A stretch of DNA of 64,000 nucleotides, taken from contig BLLK01000062.1 of NCBI GenBank assembly GCA_021927905.1, positions 2,046,001 to 2,110,000 on the forward strand, in the 5' to 3' direction. This stretch comes from Chaetoceros tenuissimus (Eukaryota; Bacillariophyta; Thalassiosirophyceae; Chaetocerotales; Chaetocerotaceae). A program made the position numbers and the translations under genes. This document shows, piece after piece, positions 51,433 to 62,061 of this stretch (its first letter is position 1; every line of letters begins with the position of its first letter). The notes under the pieces are model-generated. The model did not search any database and was not told the origin of the DNA. It worked only from the letters and a program-made list of their open reading frames with translations.

Positions 51433-52233
51433 TTACTTCTTTCTTACAAGAATCTCTGGAACTCCAGATCCATCTCTCACAATGAGAATATCCTCATCTA
51501 GGTATACAGCATACAGATCACGACTATATTGAACTGCTTCTGGTAAATCAATACTGTTGCCCAAAACAGTTGCACTCTCATAGGTTTCAGTCAATCTAAC
51601 AGAGGAGAATGTATCAAGTCTAGCATTCACCTTGACTTCATTTGCTGCTCCTCCAAGAAGTGTGACATCAATCTTTGCCTCAATCCTTGGTTGTTCACGA
51701 GAGATTGAGATTTCAAGTTCACCACAGTCGACTAATGAGCTTGGTAGACTGGATGCAAGAGAGAGGGCGAAAAGCCCAGGGGAATAACCACCACTGTATA
51801 CGAATAACGCAATTTGACGAGTAGGACTTTTTACAGCACCAAAATCATCATAGCCTCCTGCATATCGAAGGCTCCAAACTCCGTTCAACAAAGGTGAATA
51901 TGCAGGATCTTCAGTAGGATTCACTTTTTCCAATTCCAAGATAGCTTCGTTGATACTGGCACGGGTCTCTTTCGATACAGATGTCACAACACCTTCTGGA
52001 AGCTCATCAAAAAGAGATGAGATAATTCCTTCGCTCGCAGTTGGTTCAACTACAACAGACTGCACATCAATTGTATCTTCATTACTAGTATCAGATGGTG
52101 AATCATCAGAAAGATCTGACATGAAATAACGAGTATTCGGTCTTACTACATTGCGAGAAATAGAAGGACCCACGTTGAAGGACAAAGCAGAATAAACTGC
52201 AAGAGAAAGAAGAGATAGTTTCGCGTAAAACAT
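51433..52233 (-). CDS. PAP/fibrillin, plastid-targeted
   Basis: 266 residues from the Met of MFYAKLSLLSLAVYSALSF; the frame has an earlier Met eleven residues upstream that would spoil the signal peptide. The signal AKLSLLSLAVYSALS is followed by F and a Ser/Arg-rich stretch (NVGPSISRNVVRPNTRYFM), the bipartite plastid address with an aromatic residue at the cleavage site. The body is a lipocalin-like fibrillin: LLNGVWSLRYAGGYDDFGAV, PGLFALSLASSLPSSLVDCGELEISIS, and a final LYAVYLDEDILIVRDGSGVPEILVRKK, the conserved C-terminal IxRxxxGxxFVxxR equivalent. Fibrillins bind lipids on thylakoids and plastoglobules. It is written leftward, opposite to the Nudix gene. Confidence 0.83.
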   Translation of the reverse strand: MFYAKLSLLSLAVYSALSFNVGPSISRNVVRPNTRYFMSDLSDDSPSDTSNEDTIDVQSVVVEPTASEGIISSLFDELPEGVVTSVSKETRASINEAILELEKVNPTEDPAYSPLLNGVWSLRYAGGYDDFGAVKSPTRQIALFVYSGGYSPGLFALSLASSLPSSLVDCGELEISISREQPRIEAKIDVTLLGGAANEVKVNARLDTFSSVRLTETYESATVLGNSIDLPEAVQYSRDLYAVYLDEDILIVRDGSGVPEILVRKK

Positions 52234-52531
52234 GCTTGATGAAGGATCAATGAATGATGGTAACACAGTTGATTCCTAGATTCTTATTCATTCACAATGC
52301 TATTACTGTGGTACTGTTTGATTGGCGATGGAAGAAAGAGAAAAGAACTGTGGAAAGCTTTTCTTGATGGATGAGGTGGCCCGGTTTATAGCCAAAAGAG
52401 AGAAATCTATTAAATAGCTAGGTATTTAAGATGTCATTGTTTTCGCCTATAAGGTAGGTACAGTTTCCTTTTACTACTTTTATTTTGCTTCATTTGTATT
52501 AAAAATTTACATAAGATTATATTACAAATTT

Positions 52532-55500
52532 TCAGTGATCATTCATGGAAATAGAATCGTCAAGGACTAAGCTACAGGAATCAACACTGAGGTTCATATC
52601 TGTTTCAATAGATTTTTCTGATAATATCTTCAAGGATGGAGATCTAAATACTCTTCCATCTATTGTGATTTTTGAGCTCTTTCCATTATTGTTCAAATTT
52701 CCGAACTTGTGACGAAGCCCAACGCTGGTAAGCTTCTCTTTTTCAGGTGAAGAATCTACAAATACTGTATCATCTTCACCTTCCTCCTTAGATTTGGATT
52801 GGTGTTGTGCAAGACAAGTTAGAGCAGACTCTAAAGCAGATCCACATGTAAATTCTTCAAAACAAGATCCATTTCTGCACACACTTCTTTTCTTTTTTCT
52901 CTTGTTCTTTCTCTGAAGGGATTCATCAGGTGCTGTCTGGGTACTAGTATAAAAGTAATTTGCAACAAACTCTTCGTCATCTTTGTGGATTGCCTTCTTC
53001 TCCTTTTTGAAGGGTCGAAAACTGCCAATAACAGATGGTACTTTTTCCATGAAATTGATGAGAGATATAGATGATCTGTTAGTTTCTTCTTCACTAGAGT
53101 CATCATGATCGTTACCTTCAAGATTGTTTTGCAATTCTTGAAATTTAAAGGATAATTTCTTCTCGACTACATCTCCTAATCTTGCTTGATCAGAAACTAT
53201 TGAATTAGAACAATAACTAGCCTCTTCTTTATATTGATCCATTTGCCAATGTGCATAAGTTTCCTTCATATCTTCATCTGTAGGGTACTGCGATATCCTA
53301 TTATCTTCTGGACCATAATCCTGAGACTGTTTTTCTTCATTCAATACGTCTTCGCTACATGTACTTATGTCCTGATTACTTCTTGACGCTTCTATTGTTG
53401 GAAGTGCATCTCCGTCGCTGACAAGTACACCATCGTACACTAGATCATTGGTCGTAGTTTTAGACAATTTTGGAGGTGCAATAGGATGTAGAGGAGGTCT
53501 GAAAAGGGGTTCAGTATCCTTATAGATCAAACTATTGGATGATTCCCTATTCTCGGAGTGACTCAAACTTAGCGGAAACCTCGAAAGTGAAGCATGACTT
53601 TCATCGATAGATAGAGGTGCTGTTGAAGATGTTTTTGTGGACAAAGATTTTGAGTTCAGAGGAAAATCAAGACTGTTCCCTCTCTTCTTTGCCTCTGGGA
53701 AAGGTGATTCGCAGAAATCATTATTGACTTCGTTAGATATGTCTAAATTCTCTGGTTGGGATTTTTCTGTGCCTTCATTGGTTTTGTCACAATGACTAAT
53801 TACATGGGAATAGGAATGCGATGTGATAATGATGCTATTACATGAATCATCTCTACGCAGTTCCATCGGTGCTTCACAGATATCTTCATCCAAATTTTGG
53901 GTTTGTGATTCATCATTGGAGTAAGTACAATCAATGGTTTCTTTTCTTGATGATGCAAATGCTTTCATCTTGGAATCTTTCGAATGAGCATCTTTGGAAT
54001 CGTTGGTGAAGTTTATGTTCGGGGCAAAGGGGAGAGAGTCTCCAGATAGCCAGGAAGGCATCGACTTCTTCTCAAGGGTACTCACGGAAGTCTTTAGACG
54101 GACAGGGGACGGTAGAAATAGACTTCCTTTCGCTGGAGACATGTTTTCAAGCATGCTGGTAATGGAAGACCAACGTGAATGAGTTTTCCTAAGTGTCTTT
54201 GGTGTCAAGGCTTGCAGCATCTCTTCATCTAGTTTTTCATTAAATGGTGTTCGAGGAAGAGGCGATCTTGACCTTGAATGAAGTTTTGGATCGTGGAGTT
54301 CTGCGGCCAAAGTGGAAGTATGGGTGCCTATTTCTTCTTGAATACTGTCTTCATCATTTGACTCAGAGTTACTTGTAGCAGTGCCATCTGGCTTTTCACA
54401 AGTACTATTATTGCAGCCGTTTTCAGTACTACTCACAAATGAGACACAATCAATACCACAAGTTTGTTCGTCCGTTGGCGCATTAGTATAGCCATCGTAT
54501 TTTTTCTGAGAAGTTTCAAATGACCCAGCATCATCTATTTTGGCTCCCTTTTCAGTTGCACTTAGCCCAGACATGTTTCTCATGATGGAGTGAAAATTTG
54601 GGACCTTTTCAAAAAAGAGAGAAGTAGTGAAACTTCGAGGTTGAGAGCCCAGGACCTTAGATTCGCGTAGTTTGTCTTTCTCTTCCTTAGTCAATGTTTG
54701 TGGAATATCTTGATTCTTTTCGCCATATTCGTTTGGAACACCACATTTTTCCAAATTAAGCCTCATAAAATGATGCATTTCCTTAAAGTCGGGGATTACC
54801 TCTTCGATATGACGTAATTGTAAAACTGATATCTTTTCTTGTATTTCTGGCTTTGCCTTGGAAGTTGACATGAATGGAGTTTGTGATAGTATACTAGGTA
54901 CAGAATGGAGCGAGCTTCTATGCTGAATAGATCTTGTTGGCGCTGAATTTTGTCGGTTCTGTGCCGCCAGAGGTTTGGGTTTCTTTGGCTTCATTTCTGT
55001 GAATCCTTTTCCTAGGTTTGATCCTCTCCTTGGTGTCGCTGCATTATGATGATCAATTGGAGCACAATTAATATTTTCAAGTACATTCCAAGGTCGACAG
55101 CTAAAATTGTGATCGAACGAATCATTGTTCTTTGCACGTTTTGGAGAAGAAGAAGGTGTAAACCTATTTACATCAAGACCAAGACCTAATTCGAATCTTG
55201 TAGCAAGCCCTTTAAAACTTTCATCACCTGCTTCTGCAGCCTTTTCAGCTTCTATTGCAATCTCATTTAATTCTTTTAATCTCAAATCGAGTTGTATTTG
55301 CCTAGACCGTTGTGTCAGTTCCAAGTCAGAGTCAGTGTCCGAATCATTGTCATTAAAATTCTCATTCTCAAATTTCTCCTCATGATCATATTCTTCATCC
55401 GAAAACAAATTCTTTTTTGCAGTAAACGGATCATCATCATATACATCATCTGGATGTGAAATTGGATTAAAGTATACATCAAATGAAACGCTAGTATTTT

Positions 55501-56182
55501 TCTCTTCGTCACATATAGTACTTGGACTACTATCCCATGCATTGAGTCTTTCACTGAAAGACTGCATAGGGAAGGGAATTCGACCTGTATTCTCATCTCC
55601 ATCTATATTATTCATTTCTCGTGCTTGAGGCACCAATGGGCTTTGATGAAAATTAGCCATTGGACTCATTCTCATTCTTAGTTCATGATTTGATAAAATA
55701 TTTGCAACGTTGGATTTTCGAGGGGGTGTGACATGTTCTAGAAATTGAATTGGTTTATGATTCTCAATATTCGTGGACCAGCTAGATATCGATCCATCAT
55801 CTTCCATTTTTATCTCTGCTTCAATAGTCGATGGTAATTTGTCATTCTGAACGAAATTGCCTTTTTTGTGATTTGGTTCATCATCACAAGTTTCAGATGC
55901 ACCAGACCTAGAATCTTCAATAGATAAATCACTATGCCTCGATGTTGAAAGCGAGTCAATAGTCAACCCATCCTTAGCCAATTTTCCACTAGTCATTTCT
56001 CCGTCGTTGCTGTGCTCAGCCGATTGCGATCCTTCATTATGGGTGGAAGATGAACAAGGTGGGTCCTCTTTTGACGAAATGTCATTACATTGTTGCATAT
56101 GAAGAGGAAGGTGTCTACTACCACTAGAATCCTCGCAGTCACTGCTTCCTCCTTCATCTTTATCAAAATCTTTCGGTCCCAT
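52532..56182 (-). CDS. Very large disordered protein, function unknown
   Basis: A 1216-residue single exon. Composition is dominated by Ser, Asp, Glu, Asn and Lys with no stable domain recognised. Many SP and TP sites occur (PLVPQAREM, SPLPRTPFNEK, TPKTLRKTH, SPVRLKTS, SSPEKEKL), suggesting control by CDK or MAP kinases. Weakly structured parts are a helical stretch at about 290-325 (QRSRQIQLDLRLKELNEIAIEAEKAAEAG) and KRKNKKRSVCRNGSCFEEFTCGSALESAL near the C-terminus, with a Cys cluster. The length and the 250-base downstream spacer with no other gene favour a real gene. I cannot assign a role. Diatom nuclear or cytoskeletal scaffold proteins often look like this. Confidence 0.6.
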   Translation of the reverse strand: MGPKDFDKDEGGSSDCEDSSGSRHLPLHMQQCNDISSKEDPPCSSSTHNEGSQSAEHSNDGEMTSGKLAKDGLTIDSLSTSRHSDLSIEDSRSGASETCDDEPNHKKGNFVQNDKLPSTIEAEIKMEDDGSISSWSTNIENHKPIQFLEHVTPPRKSNVANILSNHELRMRMSPMANFHQSPLVPQAREMNNIDGDENTGRIPFPMQSFSERLNAWDSSPSTICDEEKNTSVSFDVYFNPISHPDDVYDDDPFTAKKNLFSDEEYDHEEKFENENFNDNDSDTDSDLELTQRSRQIQLDLRLKELNEIAIEAEKAAEAGDESFKGLATRFELGLGLDVNRFTPSSSPKRAKNNDSFDHNFSCRPWNVLENINCAPIDHHNAATPRRGSNLGKGFTEMKPKKPKPLAAQNRQNSAPTRSIQHRSSLHSVPSILSQTPFMSTSKAKPEIQEKISVLQLRHIEEVIPDFKEMHHFMRLNLEKCGVPNEYGEKNQDIPQTLTKEEKDKLRESKVLGSQPRSFTTSLFFEKVPNFHSIMRNMSGLSATEKGAKIDDAGSFETSQKKYDGYTNAPTDEQTCGIDCVSFVSSTENGCNNSTCEKPDGTATSNSESNDEDSIQEEIGTHTSTLAAELHDPKLHSRSRSPLPRTPFNEKLDEEMLQALTPKTLRKTHSRWSSITSMLENMSPAKGSLFLPSPVRLKTSVSTLEKKSMPSWLSGDSLPFAPNINFTNDSKDAHSKDSKMKAFASSRKETIDCTYSNDESQTQNLDEDICEAPMELRRDDSCNSIIITSHSYSHVISHCDKTNEGTEKSQPENLDISNEVNNDFCESPFPEAKKRGNSLDFPLNSKSLSTKTSSTAPLSIDESHASLSRFPLSLSHSENRESSNSLIYKDTEPLFRPPLHPIAPPKLSKTTTNDLVYDGVLVSDGDALPTIEASRSNQDISTCSEDVLNEEKQSQDYGPEDNRISQYPTDEDMKETYAHWQMDQYKEEASYCSNSIVSDQARLGDVVEKKLSFKFQELQNNLEGNDHDDSSEEETNRSSISLINFMEKVPSVIGSFRPFKKEKKAIHKDDEEFVANYFYTSTQTAPDESLQRKNKRKKKRSVCRNGSCFEEFTCGSALESALTCLAQHQSKSKEEGEDDTVFVDSSPEKEKLTSVGLRHKFGNLNNNGKSSKITIDGRVFRSPSLKILSEKSIETDMNLSVDSCSLVLDDSISMNDH

Positions 56183-58661
<2,479 letters not shown>

Positions 58662-59185
58662 AAAGTAGACTTGACTCGGTAAAAATAGTGCACACACTGA
58701 TTATATCATACTTTCGTACATTGTACTATATGAATATGTTCGTCTCCAAGGCTTCACCAGTCAGTCTAGTATCTGGATCTTTTCTCTACCATTTTGACTA
58801 TTTTAAGAAAGTAAAAAAAAATCAGAATCTAATAATAGCTTAGTAATAGGAGTAATGTATTGGTGACAATGACAAAATATAGAGTTAAAATGAATGATGC
58901 CAATGACAGAAGAAGAAGACTGAGTTGGGAGGGGAGGGTTCTATCTAATAAACAAAGTGTGGAATCTAGGTGACGTTGTTGACACTTGCAAAACTACTGT
59001 CACGCTTCGTCATAGTTTTGATGAGTAAGAGATGTGGTGTAGTAGGTATGTGACACATCGTTTTCTTTTGTCAAAGAGTGAAGACGAAGACCACCACACC
59101 ACCACACCACCACCACCAGTTTCTTGGAAAACACTGCTGTTGTAGAAAAGTTCAGCCATTAAATCATATACAAGTAAAATACAAA
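58662..59185. promoter_or_regulatory. Intergenic between glutathione reductase and the small plastid protein
   Basis: About 520 bases between rightward genes. It holds the 3' end of the first and the leader of the second. A CAC-rich microsatellite at about 59091-59118 is listed separately. No gene is seen. Confidence 0.35.
59091..59118 (+). repeat. CAC microsatellite
   Basis: An imperfect run of CCA/CAC units (ACCACCACACCACCACACCA type) about 28 bases long, about 70 bases before the small plastid gene start. It is probably in the 5' leader. Confidence 0.6.
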
Positions 59186-59512
59186 ATGAAGGTTTCATCT
59201 CTTGTCATCCTTGCTGCAGCTGTATCAAGCTGCGATGCACTTGCTGCTCCATCTGATAGAAGGGCTTTCATGAAGGCAGCTTCTACTGCTACTGCTTTCA
59301 CCGTAGCTTCAGCTCCAGCTTTCGCAAAGGATGCTTACGATCTTGATAGTGGAGATGTTGTTGTTGAACCGAAGGAGAAGAAGGAGAACAAGAATGGAGG
59401 AGTTGTCACAGCTGCTTTGGGAGGAAGTGTTCTTCTTAGTTTACCTTTCTTTTTACCAAACTTGATGAGACTTGCTGGAATCAATAATGCAAAGAATCCT
59501 ACATTGAAGTAA
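59186..59512 (+). CDS. Small plastid protein with twin-arginine-like signal and one membrane segment
   Basis: A 108-residue frame from the ATG at 59186; the preceding frame has no Met-led signal. MKVSSLVILAAAVSSCDALA is an ER signal peptide. Then SDRRAFMKAASTATAFTVASAPAFA follows, an RR-containing hydrophobic signal ending AxA like thylakoid Tat substrates. The remaining 50 residues, DAYDLDSGDVVVEPKEKKENKNGG, then VVTAALGGSVLLSLPFFLP and a tail NLMRLAGINNAKNPTLK, contain a single membrane helix. A signal peptide plus a lumen signal fits a thylakoid protein of a secondary plastid. I do not recognise the family. The short acidic-basic loop before the helix suggests a photosystem-associated subunit, a guess. 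Confidence 0.7.
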   Translation: MKVSSLVILAAAVSSCDALAAPSDRRAFMKAASTATAFTVASAPAFAKDAYDLDSGDVVVEPKEKKENKNGGVVTAALGGSVLLSLPFFLPNLMRLAGINNAKNPTLK

Positions 59513-59847
59513 ACACCTATACCAGAGAGCTGAAAGCATGAAGAGAAAATAATAATGATAATGTATTTATATTGGCAAAGGCTACATTGCAGTCTTTTTT
59601 ATAATTGGCATCTTATATGATGAAATCATGTAAAAAAGTAGAAAAAGTAAACAATAATGAATGGGGAGTCAACATTTGAGTTCATTTTAGTATGTTTAAA
59701 GTAGAAATGAAATCAACTTTCACGTAGTAGAGGGATTGCTCTCATAGACTACACAAACCTTGATCTGCACAAGCTCAGCAATTTTGTGATAAGAAATTAC
59801 TCAATAGCGGCATCGCAGAATTACAATAAATAATCTTTGTCTTCATT
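59513..59847. other. Convergent intergenic region
   Basis: About 335 AT-rich bases between two 3' ends. No gene is seen. Confidence 0.4.
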
Positions 59848-60768
59848 TCAATCCGAGATATATTTGGATGTCCCTTCTTTTTGAACGGCTTCCCAGTACC
59901 CGTAACCATATTGTAATCCAACTTCCATGGGAACTGTATTGACAAGTCTAACATCTTTTCGAGCAATCACAACTGGCCAAGTCGGAACCAATCCACCTGT
60001 CTTTTCATCTCTAGCAAGTCTCCAGACTAGTTGAAGTATATTGTTACGTTCTGAATTATCAAAGTATTCTTCTTCTGAAGAACTTGGATCAAACGCTAAA
60101 TCATTTGCAAATACTCCCAGAGAAGTAGCCGCAAATTTCGTTTCATCAGTTGGATCGTCTGGAATGAAAATTCTTGATTGAAATTCAGTATCGGGACGGA
60201 TTGTAACCTCACCATTCTCAGAGTCTACCTCAACAAAATGTCCAAAGAGGAAATTTTCTGTATCTTGTTTCTCGGAGTATACATCCCATATAGCGTCACC
60301 CAAAGTCATGAGTTGTTGATTGAAGAAAACAGCTACTGTATCAGCAGATGTATTTTCACCAAACAAAAAACCTACACTTTTATCCCCATCTTGGTCATCC
60401 GAGAAAAATCCTCGTGCATATCCACAAAGAGGCGTTCCTTGAGGAATAATGATTTCTTCGACAACAGACTCCTCATCTTCATCGTCAATATCTTCATAAA
60501 TGCTAAGATATAGCCCTCGTCCGGATGCTACTTGAGATGGACCAACAAGGACACTGAGTGAAAGTTCTCCAACTGCAATTCCACCTTCCATATCGCCAAG
60601 ACTGCTTATAGGTCCAACATATGCCTCAATGTCTTCATGGGAAGAGTAGAGAGCTTTCACATAGCCTCGTTTCAGAGGTATTGACAAGTGTTGTTTCGGG
60701 GTAAATGCATCCACATCCAACAATAATAGAGCGAACGTGAATACGTATACGAAGATAAATTCTTTCAT
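59848..60768 (-). CDS. Plastid-targeted protein, function unknown
   Basis: A 306-residue single exon. MKEFIFVYVFTFALLLLDVDAFTPKQ is a signal peptide followed by DAF-TP, the clearest plastid address (ASAFAP-like) in the window, and a Lys/Arg-rich transit stretch (LKRGYVKALYSS). The body has GGIAVGELSLSVLVGPSQVASGRGLYLSIYE and IPQGTPLCGYARGFFS, two blocks that resemble the entry of SET-domain proteins (A-GRGLF and xG-TPLCGYA), then TLGDAIWDVYSEKQ and LVWRLARDEKTGGLVPTWPVVIARKDV. A SET-like or fold-related plastid protein is possible, but no catalytic Tyr-containing motif can be claimed. Function is unknown. It should act in the stroma or thylakoid membrane. Confidence 0.7.
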   Translation of the reverse strand: MKEFIFVYVFTFALLLLDVDAFTPKQHLSIPLKRGYVKALYSSHEDIEAYVGPISSLGDMEGGIAVGELSLSVLVGPSQVASGRGLYLSIYEDIDDEDEESVVEEIIIPQGTPLCGYARGFFSDDQDGDKSVGFLFGENTSADTVAVFFNQQLMTLGDAIWDVYSEKQDTENFLFGHFVEVDSENGEVTIRPDTEFQSRIFIPDDPTDETKFAATSLGVFANDLAFDPSSSEEEYFDNSERNNILQLVWRLARDEKTGGLVPTWPVVIARKDVRLVNTVPMEVGLQYGYGYWEAVQKEGTSKYISD

Positions 60769-61087
60769 ATGTACTTGTAACTGGATGGTAGTTCTTGACT
60801 TTTAAATATAGACTTGGAATCTAATAGTGATTTAAGTGATCGATGATTCATTTTTTATTTTTCATGTGAAAAAATGTGTGGTCGTCATTGTTCGTAGAAA
60901 TGTCAATATTTAGATTAGTCTGATTTAGAGATGTCAAGATTTTTTCCACACATCTCCAAAGTCGACACCACCACATCTCCTCAATTCAATCAAGCGATTC
61001 AATATGAATTCAATTACCACTAGGTAGACTGCACTTCTCATAGATTATATTGTACAACAAAAGCTAGCGCTTGTTACAGATACATTC
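60769..61087. promoter_or_regulatory. Divergent promoter region, plastid protein and DJ-1
   Basis: About 320 AT-rich bases between the starts at 60768 and 61088. A T-rich tract (TTTTTTATTTTTCATG) and repeated CACATCTCC blocks occur. No gene is seen. Confidence 0.35.
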
Positions 61088-61936
61088 ATGATTACTAGAG
61101 TTCTTGCCCTCGCAGCATTAGTGTCAAGACCTCTAGCTATTCAAGCTTTTAATCCAACTCTATCTTTTGCATCCTCTCCTTTCCAAACAGCAGTTCGCAT
61201 GTCATCAACATCTACAGAAATGAAGAAGCGAGTTCTAGTTCCTATTGCTGAAGACAGTGAAGAAATTGAAACATCTTGTATCACCGATGTGCTAACAAGA
61301 TTCGGTGCTGAGGTAGTCGTTGCGTCAGTTATGCCTGATAACTTGGTTTGTAAAATGAGTAGGGGGCTTAAAGTTTGTGCTGATGTACACATTGAAGAAG
61401 CTGCAAACGAAGATTGGGACTTAATCTCTTTGCCAGGTGAGTATTACCTTTTGCCAAAGTATAGAACATATCATTTGCAATCTAAACGAATGCATTGTGT
61501 CACATAAAATTTAGGCGGTATGCCAGGAGCAGAACACTTACGAAATTGCTCAACACTTATTCAAATGTTGAAGAAGCAGCAACAGGCTGGAAAGCCATAT
61601 GGTGCGGTTTGTGCTTCACCAGCCGTTGTCTTGCAAACTCATGGCCTGATTACAGCACCGGGTGCTACTTGTTATCCTGCGCCTCCCTTTAGAGCTACAA
61701 TGGATTCTCCAACCGATGAAAGCGTATCAGTACAGGACAATGTTGTTACAAGCCAAGGCCCTGGTACTTCATTGCTTTTTGCACTCGCTCTTGGAGAGAA
61801 GTTGGTAAGTCGAAAATACTTTATTAACAAAGTCCATTCAATTGACACATATGATAGCTAATATCATTGGCTCTGACAGTATGGAAAAGAAGCAGCTGAC
61901 AAGATCGCAGCTGAATTGTTGGTGTCGCGCACTTAA
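61088..61936 (+). CDS. DJ1: DJ-1 family protein, plastid-targeted
   Basis: Three exons, 61088-61436, 61515-61804 and 61880-61936, encode 231 residues; introns are 78 and 75 nt. Joins read SLPG|GMPGAEHL and GEKL|YGKEAADKI in frame. MITRVLALAALVSRPLAIQAFNP is a signal with QAF-NP at the cleavage site, then a Ser-rich transit (SFASSPFQTAVRMSST), a plastid address. The DJ-1/PfpI body has VLVPIAEDSEEIE (conserved Glu), ADVHIEEAANEDWDLISLPGGMPG, and the nucleophile elbow AVCASPAVVL with Cys equivalent to Cys106 of human DJ-1. DJ-1 relatives act on reactive carbonyls or sense oxidation. The C-terminus is close to the usual DJ-1 length. It lies two genes from glutathione reductase, but no operon is implied. 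Confidence 0.92.
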
Positions 61937-62061
61937 TTTTGAAATACTATAACTGACATTATGATAGGATTTAATGCTCGAAACATAACTGTGAAAAGTT
62001 CACTGAGTATTTACATTTGTTATAAAAAAGTGATTCTTGAAGTTAAAGTAAAATATAATTT

